NCBI GenBank assembly: GCA_937883785.1
Contig: CALGDE010000077.1
Span: 1 to 46,426, forward strand
Direction: 5' to 3'
DNA: 46,426 bases
Origin: an uncultured cyanobacterium
Lineage (GTDB): Bacteria; Cyanobacteriota; Cyanobacteriia; CACIAM-69d
Shown here: piece after piece, positions 25,988 through 35,567 of the stretch
Layout: the number at the start of each line of letters is the position of its first letter
Position numbering within the stretch: the stretch's first letter is position 1
Notes under the pieces: generated by a model
What the model saw: only the letters and a program-made list of their open reading frames with translations
Told to the model about the DNA's origin: nothing
Database searches by the model: none
Position numbers and translations under genes: made by a program

Positions 25988-28492
25988 TTAAAACCTGGTT
26001 CTAAATTGAATGCCATAGGTTAATGGGGCTCCAAAGGAGGCAATATCTCCAATGGGAGGAAGAGCAAATGCTTGGCTAATGTACTCAGTATTAAAGAGAT
26101 TATTTGCAAATAAATAAACGCCAAAACCATCCGTTTCATAGCCTAGGCGAGCATTCACAATGGAATGGGGATCCTGCTTAAGCGTGTTGGCATCATCAAA
26201 GAAAGTCTCCCCTACTCCTTGTAGTTCAACCCTGCCGAAAATTCCCATAGGGCTACGGTATTGAACCGCTAAGTTGTAGGAAAAGTTAGGGGAAAAGGTT
26301 AGCTTATTGCCGCTTAAATCATCTCCAGAAAAAGGATTATTAGAATCAGAAAATTCAGCATCCACTAACCCAAATCCTGCAATAACATCAAGCCCAGCCA
26401 TTGGTGTTGCTCTGGCTTCAACCTCGAAGCCAGTGATGCTGACATCAGCGTTCGCCAAAAATGCCGAGCCCAAATTATCAAATGACAGCACCTGGAAGTC
26501 GTCAACCCGACTATGAAACACAGCCAAATTAACCACTAGACGATCATCAAGCCACGAAGATTTCAAACCGCCTTCATAATTCCAAGATCGCTCAGCTCCA
26601 TAGGTCGCAGTTTCCGCATTACCCGGAATTAAATTGGCACCAGGCGGCCGATAGCCTCGTGTGATGCTGCCGTAAGCCATCAGATTCGGGGTAAAACGAT
26701 ACTCTGCAACAAAGCGAGGTAAAAAGGTATCGCCGTCTTGCTCAACATCCCTGAGGGAAAGCAATGTTGTATCTGGCAAACCGGGGGTGCTAATAACGCG
26801 ATCAAAGTTTTCCAGCGTGCTATGAGTGGATTCATAGCGGAGCCCCGCCGTTAGGGTAAGAGCGTCAATGGGACGGTAGCTTAATTGCCCAAAAAGAGCA
26901 AAGGTTTTACTATCAACCTCGCCATTGCTTAAGTTAAGGGTGCCTTCTGGAAACGGTATTCCAAAGTTTGCAGCACTAGCGCCGTAACGAAAGCCATTAT
27001 CCTTTGAATCGAGCTGGCTTGACTCGTAATACCCTCCTAGCAACCATTCGAAGCGGTCTGCCGATTCAGGGGATTGTATCCGTAATTCTTGGCTAAAGAT
27101 CCGGTTACTCGCTTCATCGGTTAAACGTTCCAGAGCGTCAAGAACCGTGGGGTCACCATCACTGTTGAATTGACTACGAGACTCGCGGCGAGCGGTGATA
27201 GAAGTAATGCGAAAGTCAGGGTGAGTATAGGCAATTCGAAAGGCTTGCGAATTGATTGTTAGGTCGTTGACTCCGTCGATGTTCTGCTCGACTTTAAATG
27301 GATCGTTGCCCTCGCCCAGGACAATATTGCTTCCGGTACCGTCTTCATAGTCGTCAAAGGCGACATTTAAGGAGACTTCCCAGGCTTCGGACGGGGTCCA
27401 CAGCAGTTGCGCTCGCCCTGTGCCTCTGGAGTTTTCATTAACGTCCTCATTTAGGAATGGGTTGCGCAAGTAACCATCCCATGAATCGTAGCTTCCGGAT
27501 AATCGGAAGAAGAGTTCATCTTCAATGATTGGCCCGCTGATTCCGGCTCTTAAGTCTAAGTCGTCAAATCTTCCATAGCCAGCAACGGCGTTAAATTCAA
27601 ATTTATTCGTAGGTTTGCGGGTGATTAGGTTGACAACCCCTGCAATAGAATTACGCCCGTACAAAACATTTTGAGGACCGCGCAGCACTTCTATTCTTTC
27701 TAGATCGGGGAGGTTGACGTCAATAAATGATAAGAAGCCGTAAGGAACTCCGTCGATGTAAAAGTCTATGGGGTCGCGATTAGCGATAAAGGAAGAGTTC
27801 GAAAGCCCGCGAATGCTGTACACGGCGAAGGAGCGATCGCCAATGGGAAAGAAGGAAAAGTTCGGCACATTGCCAGCGATCGCCTGCAATGAAGTTAGAT
27901 CCGCATCTTCAATTTCCTGCCGCGTAATGGCGGTGACGCTGATGGGAACATCCTGCAAATCTTCAGGGGTTTTCTCTGCCGTAACAACAATTCGAATCCC
28001 CTCATCATTAGGAGTCGGATCGTCTGTCGCTAGCCCACTCCTGCCCGGCATCACCCCTAATATCCAGGTTTGTCCATCGGTCTCAATCGCTGCAGTGGGT
28101 GGAGCCTCCAAGCCAGTCATAACGATCTGAACATCATTGTCCGATACGTTAGAAACCACTATTAGAGCAATGCCCGCCGCAGGATTGGCAATTTCAAAGG
28201 TGTCCTCGCCTGCCAAATTTAGCGCTGCATTAGGGATATTGACGATTAAGGCATTTTCGATGACGGAGGTTGATACCCCTTCAAGCAATCCGTCAGCGGT
28301 TTCCAAGAGAACATTCAAGCCAGTCTCAGTTGTATCGACTCTTACCTCCGTAATTTGAGTCAAACTTGCTTGAGTTTGCTCCAATAGCGGTTCCCTTGCC
28401 TCCTGGGCTGAAACCGGTTGGGCGATCGCCATCGCGATCACAGCAGCCACAGAGGATCTGCACAAGCCATCAGATAACCACTTTCTCACCAC
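25988..28492 (-). CDS. TonB-dependent siderophore receptor with AMIN-like N-domain (intact copy)
   Basis: This outer-membrane beta-barrel receptor is probably for a ferric siderophore. After a signal peptide (KWLSDGLCRSSVAAVIAMAI, ending at VSAQE) comes an AMIN-like segment (ITEVRVDTTETGLNVLLET). The plug domain has RIVVTAEKTPEDLQDVPIS, YSIRGLSNSSF, and LERIEVLRGPQNVLYGRN; the barrel ends in FRTRF. The frame can be read from GTG 28525. GTG 28492 is preferred: AGGAG sits just upstream and the broken paralogue starts at the equivalent place. It follows an AraC regulator by about 120 bases and precedes the ABC pair. Confidence 0.93.
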   Translation of the reverse strand: MVRKWLSDGLCRSSVAAVIAMAIAQPVSAQEAREPLLEQTQASLTQITEVRVDTTETGLNVLLETADGLLEGVSTSVIENALIVNIPNAALNLAGEDTFEIANPAAGIALIVVSNVSDNDVQIVMTGLEAPPTAAIETDGQTWILGVMPGRSGLATDDPTPNDEGIRIVVTAEKTPEDLQDVPISVTAITRQEIEDADLTSLQAIAGNVPNFSFFPIGDRSFAVYSIRGLSNSSFIANRDPIDFYIDGVPYGFLSFIDVNLPDLERIEVLRGPQNVLYGRNSIAGVVNLITRKPTNKFEFNAVAGYGRFDDLDLRAGISGPIIEDELFFRLSGSYDSWDGYLRNPFLNEDVNENSRGTGRAQLLWTPSEAWEVSLNVAFDDYEDGTGSNIVLGEGNDPFKVEQNIDGVNDLTINSQAFRIAYTHPDFRITSITARRESRSQFNSDGDPTVLDALERLTDEASNRIFSQELRIQSPESADRFEWLLGGYYESSQLDSKDNGFRYGASAANFGIPFPEGTLNLSNGEVDSKTFALFGQLSYRPIDALTLTAGLRYESTHSTLENFDRVISTPGLPDTTLLSLRDVEQDGDTFLPRFVAEYRFTPNLMAYGSITRGYRPPGANLIPGNAETATYGAERSWNYEGGLKSSWLDDRLVVNLAVFHSRVDDFQVLSFDNLGSAFLANADVSITGFEVEARATPMAGLDVIAGFGLVDAEFSDSNNPFSGDDLSGNKLTFSPNFSYNLAVQYRSPMGIFGRVELQGVGETFFDDANTLKQDPHSIVNARLGYETDGFGVYLFANNLFNTEYISQAFALPPIGDIASFGAPLTYGIQFRTRF

Positions 28493-28563
28493 ACCACTCC
28501 TCAACGACTCAAGCTTGAATTGCACGATTTATGAGTTCAGAGTAAATAAGAATTAATCTCAAC

Positions 28564-28580
28564 ACAGCTCCAAGCGGTAT
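28564..28580. promoter_or_regulatory. 17-bp motif shared by both AraC-receptor gaps (copy 1)
   Basis: ACAGCTCCAAGCGGTAT lies in the gap between the AraC regulator and the intact receptor, 72 bp before the preferred receptor start. The equivalent gap of the sister module has ACAGCTCCAAAGGGTAT at 32590-32606 (15 of 17 identical). Weaker similarity continues for about 25 bases on the plus-strand right side. It could be the binding site of the PchR-like regulators; duplication ancestry alone could also explain it. Confidence 0.5.
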
Positions 28581-28613
28581 CTTTTCTGACCCGAGAGGTA
28601 TTTAGCCTCTGCT

Positions 28614-29654
28614 TTAAGATGCGGATCGGCTTGATTTAAAGGCTGTGGGCGTAATTCCATACTTTTTCTTAAATGCCGCCGCAAACTTCCCCGGGTGAGT
28701 GTAACCAACCACCTGTGCGACCTGAGTCACGTTTAAGCGCCCCAGCTCCAACAGCCGCCTTCCTTCTTCCATACGGTGCGTATACAAATAGCCAAATACT
28801 GTGGTGTTGAAAACCTGGCGGAATCCTTTTTTTAATTTGAGACTATTAATGCCAGCCTCTTTCGCTAATGCCAATAAAGACGGGGGAGTATCCAAATTAC
28901 GAATGAGAATATCCCTCGCTAAATAAATCCGAGCAACATCATCAGACTTCAGGCTAGAGGAGGATGGGAGAGCAGGGACTTTCTCACCCAGCGCATCAAG
29001 CTGTAATGCCATCAGCTCTAACGCCTTACCTTCCAAGTAAAGTCGTTTTGTTAAACCTCGATAGGGGCAATGAATGATTTGACGCAGGGCAATTGCCATC
29101 GTGGGCGTTATATTGCGAGTCTCCCACTGGAACCCTGCTTGACTATTGGAAAAAATCTGGTCTAAGGACTTTTGGACGTCGTCCGCTGAATCCTCTAACA
29201 ACTCACCCAATAAATCTGGGTTGACATCAAGCTGTACAAGGGAAACCTTTTGTCCAGACATCACTTCTGACACCGCCTTAATGTCGCCTTGGAACAACCC
29301 AGATTGGGCTTCAGAAGTGCGTGTTTCCATGTCTACAGTTGAGCCGGATATTTTCGTCAAAAAACCGCCAGAAAGGCAAAAGCTGAAGCCAAAGGAGGGT
29401 TGAGCCTGGCTGCTCATCGTAAGACTGAGATCTTGGGTCATATCCCACTCAGCCACCGATAAATTGAGGCCCTTTCTCAGGGAAATGGAACGATTAAGCA
29501 TCGTTCCAAAGGGTTGATGCAGCCGCCATAAAATCTCATTACCTTTGACTTGATAATTTATGCCTGTTTCAGGGCGTTCTGCTGCCTGCTGTAGTTCTGC
29601 CAGCATTTCTTGAAGATCGCTGTAGTTCAGGGAGAGATGATGGCGGTTAAGCAT
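28614..29654 (-). CDS. AraC-family transcriptional regulator, PchR-like (copy 1)
   Basis: The 346-residue product has a C-terminal AraC DNA-binding domain (about residues 240-340): LARDILIRNLDTPPSLLALA, then KLKKGFRQVFNTTVFGYLYT, HRMEEGRRLL and VTQVAQVVGYTHPGKFAAAFKKKYGITPT. The N-terminal 220 residues resemble the sensor part of PchR-type regulators, which respond to a ferric siderophore and activate receptor genes. It lies directly upstream of a TonB receptor on the same strand and is clearly paralogous to the gene at 32651-33685. The start is the ATG at 29654, where MLNRHHLSLNYSDLQEML aligns with the sister protein. Confidence 0.92.
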   Translation of the reverse strand: MLNRHHLSLNYSDLQEMLAELQQAAERPETGINYQVKGNEILWRLHQPFGTMLNRSISLRKGLNLSVAEWDMTQDLSLTMSSQAQPSFGFSFCLSGGFLTKISGSTVDMETRTSEAQSGLFQGDIKAVSEVMSGQKVSLVQLDVNPDLLGELLEDSADDVQKSLDQIFSNSQAGFQWETRNITPTMAIALRQIIHCPYRGLTKRLYLEGKALELMALQLDALGEKVPALPSSSSLKSDDVARIYLARDILIRNLDTPPSLLALAKEAGINSLKLKKGFRQVFNTTVFGYLYTHRMEEGRRLLELGRLNVTQVAQVVGYTHPGKFAAAFKKKYGITPTAFKSSRSAS

Positions 29655-29763
29655 GAGGATTAGGCGTCAAAAAGAGGTGGCATCATCGAGCATTGCATTA
29701 GGTCCTGCCGCCAATTCAAGTCGAAGTTCAGTCGTCACAGCCCTTAGTGTTTTCTCTTCTGGG

Positions 29764-29816
29764 GGATGCGTATTCCTATGGACGAAAACTTTTGGATGTT
29801 AATTGATAACGCATCC
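29764..29816 (+). repeat. Hairpin element copy E (53 bp)
   Basis: GGATGCGT (29764-29771) pairs perfectly with ACGCATCC (29809-29816). The interior has CGAAAACTTTTGG and GTTAATTGAT, aligning with the loops of copies A, B, C and D. To the left, CAGCCCTTAG and a T-rich run also match copy A. No clear GGCTGTCATCA left end was found here. It lies about 110 bases before the start of the AraC gene, in its presumed promoter region. Confidence 0.75.
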
Positions 29817-29938
29817 TAATTATGCGATCGCTCTTCACAACGCTCTCAGACTATTGATAGAGTTTATCAACAATCTAATGGGCTTCTCGCCTGGCGGATC
29901 TGGGAGCGCCACAAAAAAGGACGATGCACCGTAGCGCT

Positions 29939-32449
29939 TTAAAATCGAGCCTTAAACTGAATACCGTATGTACCAGGGGCGCCATAGATGCCAAGGTTGC
30001 CAATGGGAGGCAAAGCCAACGCCTGATTCACGTACTCGGTGTCGAAAATATTATTGGCAAACAGGTAAACGCCGTAGTTGTCCCCTTCGTAGCCTAGGCG
30101 GGCATTTACGATCGCATAGGGATCCTGTTTGACAGAATTATCAGCCTCAAAATAAGTGATACCAGCCCCCTGCAACTCCACCCGCCCGAAGAATCCGCTG
30201 GGGCTGCGATACTGCACCGCCAAGTTGTAGGTCAGATCCGGCGCATAGGTCAGCTTATTGCCCACAAAATCATCATTGTTGGGATAATCCGTAAATTCGG
30301 CATTGACGTAGCCCAGTCCAGCGATGATGTCTAAGCCATCTAACGGCGTTGCCCTCAGCTCCAGCTCAGCGCCAGTGATACTGACGTCGGCATTTTCAAT
30401 CACTGACCCCAGCTGATCGTCAAAGGTCAATACCTGGAAATTTTCCACCGGGTTATGGAATACCGCCAGGTTAATCCCTAGGCGATCGTCCAACCAGGAA
30501 GACTTCAGTCCAATTTCATAGTTCCAAGACCGTTCCGCCTCAAACGTAGCCGTCTCTTCCGTGGATGGCGTAAGGTTCACCCCCGGCGGTCGATAGCCCC
30601 TAATGATGCTGCCGTACACCATCAGATTGGGATTAAAGCGATATTGGGCAATAAACGAAGGGAGCAGTTCAGTATTGTTTTGCTCAATATCCTCCAGAGA
30701 CACCAGGGTTGACGGGGGGCTGCCGGGCATAAGCAGAAAGCGATCAAAGCTTTCTAAGGTGCTGCGGGTGGACTCGTATCGCAACCCTGCGGTTAAGGTC
30801 AACGCTTCAACGGGCTGGTAACTAACCTGACCAAAGAGAGCAAAGGTGGTGGTATCGACTTCCACATCGGCAAGGTTGCTGGCACCGGGAGGAAACGGAA
30901 ACCCCAAAAGCGCCACATCGGCTCCAAACTCAAGACCATTATCAGATTGAGTGATCTGGCTTGATTCAAAATAAGCGCCAGCGGTCCATTGGAATTTTTC
31001 AGCATCCTCTGGTGACTGAATTAGCAGCTCCTGACTGAAGATGCTGTTATCCGCTTCATTCAGGGTGCGCAGTAGCCCATCAATGGTGCTGGCATCACCA
31101 TCAAACTCAAACGCCGTGCGAGAAAAACGTCGCGCGGTAACTGAGGTAACTCGAAAATCAGGATGGGTATAGGCGATTCTCAAAGATTGAGAGTCGGAGG
31201 TCAGCTCATTGAAACCATTAAAGTCCTGCTCGGATTCAAAGGGATCTGATTCGCCGAGTGCTACATAGGGGGCACCGCCCTCGTCATAGTCTTCAAAGGA
31301 AGCGTTAAGGAGGATATCCCACTCCTCCGACGGTACCCATCGCAGTTGAGCGCGGCCGGTCCAACCAGACTGATCATCCACATCCTCGTCTAGCAGCGTG
31401 TTGCGCACATAACCATCCCGTGATCCATAGCTACCCGACAGCCTGAAAAATAGCTCGTCGTCGATAATCGGACCACTGATGCTGGCTCGCAAATCAAGAT
31501 CGTCGAAGTTGCCATACTGAGCGCTGCCGGTAACTTCAAATTCATTGGTGGGCTTTTGGGTAATGATATTCACCACCCCAGCGATCGCATTTCTGCCGTA
31601 GAGAACACTTTGGGGACCCCGCAGGATCTACACCCGTTCTAGATCGGGAAAATCAAAGTCGGTGAAGGCTGCCAGGCTAGTGGGCACTCCGTCGATGTAG
31701 AAGTCGATGGGATCTCGATTCACTAGGCTGGAGGCGTTGGAGATGCCTCGGATGCTGTAGAGGGAGAAGAATCGATTACCGCTAGGGAAGAAGGAAAAGT
31801 TAGGGGTGTTCCGGGCGATCGCGTCCAAAGAAGTAATGTCCGCATCTTCAATATCCTGTTCCGTTAGGGCGGTCACGCTAAGGGGAACGTTTTGAAGATC
31901 CTCGGGCCTTTTTTCGGCGGTGACGATAATCCGTAGCGCTCCGTCATCTGCCCTAGCCGGGGACTCTGCGATGGGGGAGTCTGGGGCGATCGCCAACACC
32001 AACCCTTGCCGATCAGCACTGACGGCCACCACCGGTGGAGCCTCTAAACCTGTGATCGCCACTCGAACCACATTGTCAGGGGATTTAGCAACCGAAATCC
32101 GAGCAATACCGTCAATGGGGTCAGTGGCCTGAAAATTTTCCCCGTCAGATAAATTAAGCGTTGCATTGGGAATATCCACAATCAGAGCATTTCCCAAGAC
32201 TGATGTTGGTGGAATATCGAGAGTCCCCGCCGCCGTACTCAAAACAAGGCTTAATCCGGTTTCCGTTGTCTCTAACTGAACCCCTGTAATTTCAGTGACG
32301 CTTACTTGATCTTGCTGCGATATAGGTTCTTCTAGCCCTTGGGCAATACCCGGCTCTTGAGCAACAACAGGTTGTGCGATCGCCACGGCAATCATCGCCG
32401 AAGCCAAATACCAGCCATCCTAGCCCTTGAATAACCACTCTCTCACCAT
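29939..32449 (-). pseudogene. TonB-dependent siderophore receptor broken by two amber codons
   Basis: The original start is ATG 32449 after GGAGG (32456-32460), giving MVREWLFKG before an in-frame TAG at 32420-32422 in the signal peptide. The frame stays open from there (259 codons read from ATG 32407) through the AMIN-like and first plug segments to a second in-frame TAG at 31628-31630, where LERV*ILRGPQ replaces the LERIEVLRGPQ of the intact paralogue. It then continues without frameshift through the barrel to FKARF. The second stop fits a single change of GAG to TAG. Total length is 837 codons against 835 in the intact copy. Both lesions could be assembly errors, or fragments could still be made from internal starts. 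Confidence 0.88.
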
Positions 32450-32589
32450 GCCATTCCTCCTATACAACACCTCAAATCACGAGGCTCATAAGGCTAAAGC
32501 AAGCGCAGACTTCCAGCGTTGACGGCTCCTCGCCGAGAGTATGCGCTTACCTTGCTATGGAGGCAGGTTAAAAAATATCCCCTCTTGAG

Positions 32590-32606
32590 ACAGCTCCAAA
32601 GGGTAT
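32590..32606. promoter_or_regulatory. 17-bp motif shared by both AraC-receptor gaps (copy 2)
   Basis: ACAGCTCCAAAGGGTAT lies between the end of the AraC gene and the broken receptor, about 140 bp before its ATG. It matches 28564-28580 at 15 of 17 positions. Confidence 0.5.
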
Positions 32607-32650
32607 TTCCTTAAGCCCTGTAGGGATCTGGAGGTTCATCAACGCGCCGA

Positions 32651-33685
32651 TCAACGCGACCTAAGGGTCTTTGGCGTGATTCCGAATTTTTTCTTAAATG
32701 CTGCGGCAAATTTACCCGAGTGGGCGTAGCCAACGGCCTGTGATATCTGGGTAACGTTGAATTGCCCCAGCTCCAATAGGCGCCGCGCCTCTTCCATGCG
32801 ATGGGCATGCAAATATCCAAATACCGTGGTCTTAAAAACCTGGCGAAATCCCTGCTTGAGCTTGAAACTGTTAATGCCAGCTTGCTTAGCCAACGCCAAC
32901 AACGACGGCGGATCGCCCAAATTCTCAATCAAAATATCCCGAGCCAAATAAATCCGAGCCATATCTTCAGGCTTAAGGGTGGGAGAAGATTGTAGAGAGG
33001 ACTGGTCTTCATTGAGCTGATTAAGTTGAAGGGCAATCAGCTCCAGGGTCTTGCTTTCCAAATAAACCCGCCTTGTTAAGCCCTGGTAAGGACATTGCAA
33101 AATCTGGTGCAGGGCGATCGCCATAGCAGGGGTGACTTTCTGAGCCCGCCATTGAAACCCCTCCTGAGTACTAGAGAAAATCCCATTCAAAGGATGCAAA
33201 GCATGATCCGGCGGTGTGTCCGTTAACGCTTCCAGCAGGCACGGGTCAACACCGAGCTGCACCAGCGTCACCTGTTCCCCCGCCGCCGCCTGGTTGGTTG
33301 TTTTAACATCCCCTTGGAAAAAGCCCACATGACCTTCGCTAGGATCAGCGTTAAACTCAGCATCAGAGCCCGCTATTTTGGTCAGGAAATCGCCGCCAAC
33401 ACAGAAGCTGAACCCAAACATCGGCTGCATTTGTTCGTCGATGGTGAGGCTGAAGTCTTGCTGTAAATCCCATTCGACGACAGATAAGTTTAGCCCTTCC
33501 CTCACATCAATGGCACGGCTCGACCACCGACCGAAAGGGTTATAAAGCTCCCAGGACACCTCGTGTCCCTCTGCCCGGTAGCTTGACCTCATCTTCGGCG
33601 ATGTTTCCTGTTGTTTTGGAACTTCTTGAGATTCTGCCAACATTTCCAGAAGATCGCTGTAGTTCAAGGAGATGTCGTTAGCCAT
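32651..33685 (-). CDS. AraC-family transcriptional regulator, PchR-like (copy 2)
   Basis: The 344-residue product is colinear with the regulator at 28614-29654. It starts MANDISLNYSDLLEMLAE and ends with the AraC domain LARDILIENLGDPPSLLALA, KLKQGFRQVFKTTVFGYLHA, HRMEEARRLLELGQFNVTQI and GYAHSGKFAAAFKKKFGITPKT. It probably senses a ferric siderophore and activates the adjoining receptor, now broken. The intact reading frame shows that the regulator has not decayed together with the receptor and may act elsewhere. Confidence 0.92.
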   Translation of the reverse strand: MANDISLNYSDLLEMLAESQEVPKQQETSPKMRSSYRAEGHEVSWELYNPFGRWSSRAIDVREGLNLSVVEWDLQQDFSLTIDEQMQPMFGFSFCVGGDFLTKIAGSDAEFNADPSEGHVGFFQGDVKTTNQAAAGEQVTLVQLGVDPCLLEALTDTPPDHALHPLNGIFSSTQEGFQWRAQKVTPAMAIALHQILQCPYQGLTRRVYLESKTLELIALQLNQLNEDQSSLQSSPTLKPEDMARIYLARDILIENLGDPPSLLALAKQAGINSFKLKQGFRQVFKTTVFGYLHAHRMEEARRLLELGQFNVTQISQAVGYAHSGKFAAAFKKKFGITPKTLRSR

Positions 33686-33841
33686 AGGAAAGGGGCACTA
33701 AAAGCCCATTGTTAAAACGTGAAACTGAGAATATGGGGCTAATCCTGCGATCGCCCCTCCCCACTCTTTTAGCTTGCTGAGAATTGATGTCAATAAAGTA
33801 TTAAGCTTTTGCCAGCAGACGTTACGTACGCTGGATTAGTC

Positions 33842-33871
33842 GCCGTCGAGTCAATAGCCGCCGAGTCAACT
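33842..33871. repeat. 15-bp tandem repeat in the AraC-yidD gap
   Basis: GCCGTCGAGTCAATA (33842-33856) is followed by GCCGCCGAGTCAACT (33857-33871). In reverse complement and rotated, the unit matches the 15-bp units inside the MFS gene (11285-11344) at about 12 of 15 positions. Confidence 0.75.
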
Positions 33872-33887
33872 ACTTGAAGGGAACGCT

Positions 33888-33913
33888 TTATGGCTGCAAA
33901 TTATGGCTGCAAA
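33888..33913. repeat. Perfect 13-bp tandem duplication
   Basis: TTATGGCTGCAAA occurs twice without a gap (33888-33900 and 33901-33913), in the region downstream of yidD and upstream of the AraC gene. Confidence 0.95.
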
Positions 33914-33937
33914 TCCTAAGCCACAAGCGTGAAATGA

Positions 33938-34267
33938 CTATGGTTTTGTCGAGTTTTGAGGCGCTCGGGGCAGTGGGGCATTTACATTTAATAGTGAGTC
34001 GGTGTTAAACGTATTGCCAGTCAAAATATCGCCGTTCGTGGAGAGAGAAGGCACAGGATCGTAGCCATTGGGTCCCCAGGGATTGCACTTTAAAATTCGC
34101 CGCAGTGCTAGCCAGCTTCCTTTGAACGGTCCAAATCGCTCGATCGCCCGAATGCAGTAGTGGGAGCAGGACGGGTAAAACCGACAGGTGGGCATCGACA
34201 GGGGGGATACCAGCAGCTGATAAGTCTTGATCAGACCGGTTAAAAAAGCGATTAAAAAGTGCCGCAT
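33938..34267 (-). CDS. yidD: Membrane protein insertion efficiency factor YidD
   Basis: YidD is a small membrane-associated protein that helps YidC insert membrane proteins. From ATG 34267 the 109-residue product starts [23 protein letters not shown], an amphipathic helix. It carries the family signature [19 protein letters not shown], then [21 protein letters not shown]. The frame is open to 34402, but the extra 45 residues overlap the divergent kinase gene region and match nothing in the family. The C-terminal tail after DPVP is longer than usual and polar. It is not next to rnpA/yidC here. Confidence 0.93.
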   Translation of the reverse strand: MRHFLIAFLTGLIKTYQLLVSPLSMPTCRFYPSCSHYCIRAIERFGPFKGSWLALRRILKCNPWGPNGYDPVPSLSTNGDILTGNTFNTDSLLNVNAPLPRAPQNSTKP

Positions 34268-34359
34268 AGGTAGCGATGAACCCGATTGCAACTGGATCTT
34301 CGTCTGTATGATAACGGTTGAGCAGTATCCACAGAAATACCGTAGGCGGGCTGGGAAAT

Positions 34360-35064
34360 ATGGCGGCTGAGGCGATCGCTGAAAACGTGGGAACCTTTCC
34401 AATTTGGCAGGGAATTATCCTGGTGGCGGCGTGGCTGGGGGGCTTGGTGCTGCTGTCGGAGGTGCTCTACCGGCGAGAGTTAGCGAGCGCGGAGGTGGGG
34501 CGGAAAATTGTCCATATTGGCACCGGCAACGTGGTGCTGTTCGCCTGGCTATTAGGAATCCCCGCATGGATGGGAATTGTGGCGGCGGTGCTGGCGGGGG
34601 CAGTTGCTCTGATTTCTTATCGAGTGTCCATCCTGCCCAGCGTTAACGGGGTGGGACGCAAAAGTTTGGGCACGTTTTTCTATGCCATTAGCGTGGGGGT
34701 GGCGATCGCCATTTTCTGGGGCGTTGATGAACCTTACTTCGCAGCGCTGGGCATCGGCGTAATGGCGTGGGGGGATGGATTAGCCGGGCTAGTCGGGCAG
34801 CGGTGGGGGCGACACCAGTATGAAATTCTAGGCGGTCGCAAAAGCTGGGAGGGATCGGCGGTGATGGGACTGGTTAGCGGTTTGGTAACGGCGGGAGTGC
34901 TATGGCTGGCGTTTGGAAGTTTCCCCCAGCTTTGGTTAATTGCCGGGGGAGTGGCGATCGCAGCTGCGGCACTGGAAACAATTTCCTTCGTCGGTATTGA
35001 TAACCTAACGGTGCCCTTAGGTAGCGCCGGGCTTGCTTATGGACTAGTGCACTGGCTAATTTAG
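34360..35064 (+). CDS. Phytol/dolichol kinase-like membrane protein (VTE5/VTE6 family)
   Basis: The roughly 234-residue integral membrane protein belongs to the CTP-dependent polyprenol kinase / cytidylyltransferase clan. Signatures are [26 protein letters not shown] and [32 protein letters not shown], followed by EDD-like acidic positions and [15 protein letters not shown]. In cyanobacteria and chloroplasts such kinases recycle phytol from chlorophyll to phytyl phosphate or diphosphate for tocopherol and phylloquinone. About seven hydrophobic helices are visible. ATG 34360 is preferred to the TTG at 34318 that extends the frame. Confidence 0.86.
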   Translation: MAAEAIAENVGTFPIWQGIILVAAWLGGLVLLSEVLYRRELASAEVGRKIVHIGTGNVVLFAWLLGIPAWMGIVAAVLAGAVALISYRVSILPSVNGVGRKSLGTFFYAISVGVAIAIFWGVDEPYFAALGIGVMAWGDGLAGLVGQRWGRHQYEILGGRKSWEGSAVMGLVSGLVTAGVLWLAFGSFPQLWLIAGGVAIAAAALETISFVGIDNLTVPLGSAGLAYGLVHWLI

Positions 35065-35396
35065 GGCGCAACTAATCCAAACCACAGCGAGTTCCCTGAA
35101 GCGCCTTATTTCCTGAGGGTCAGAAGATTGACGCAGCGATAGGAGGTACATGATGTTTAAGGGAAAAGATGCTAAGAACTAAAGCCTTTGCCGCCATTAA
35201 TTTTGGGGGCTATTTGAGATCCAATGGGGAAAGCCCCTGGACAATTGGCATAAAAAATTGGCATGGGTAGAATCGGTACATTCAGCTTGTTAATAAACAC
35301 CCATCAAGAATTATCGATTTCGTTCAAATCGGTTCATAATGGGGCGAATAGTTGCCGAGGCAAAGATTTCAGCCATTACTCAGCCATTAACTTTGA
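35065..35396. other. Gap with a strong ribosome site before a 10-codon frame
   Basis: AGGAGG at 35141-35146 precedes ATGATG (35150-35155) and a frame of only ten codons ending in TAA at 35180-35182. This could be a tiny peptide, a leader, or the remnant 5' end of a lost gene. Nothing else was recognised before repeat copy B. Confidence 0.4.
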
Positions 35397-35538
35397 GGGC
35401 TGTCATCACTAAGCCTCAACATTTAAGTCTCAAACTCATATCCGTGGGAAGTAGCCCGAGGATATTCTGTTTGTTTTGTTGTGAAAGGCGTGTATTTCCG
35501 ACGGTATAAAGCTTCGGGAGCTTAATTGACCACACGCC
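35397..35538 (+). repeat. Dispersed repeat copy B, with terminal 52-bp hairpin
   Basis: The left end is GGGCTGTCATCACTAA and the right end is TTAATTGACCACACGCC. The inner hairpin at 35487-35538 pairs GGCGTGT with ACACGCC and contains TATAAAGCTTCGGG. CAAACTC, AGCCC and the GTTTTG run to the left align with copy A. Its right end lies 30 bases before the preferred start of the next gene, so it sits in that gene's leader or promoter. Confidence 0.8.
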
Positions 35539-35567
35539 TTCGCCTGCATACAAAGTCAGGAGTGATC

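Noticed and set aside
31628-32422. The two TAG codons in the receptor might be read through or recoded.
   Set aside because: TAG is the ordinary stop of several intact genes in this window (for example those ending at 2420, 4181, 10632 and 13182), and no pyrrolysine-type or other recoding gene is seen. Mutation is the simpler reading.
34268-34402. 45-residue N-terminal extension of YidD.
   Set aside because: The family starts at the amphipathic helix encoded from 34267; the extension overlaps the divergent gene's leader.
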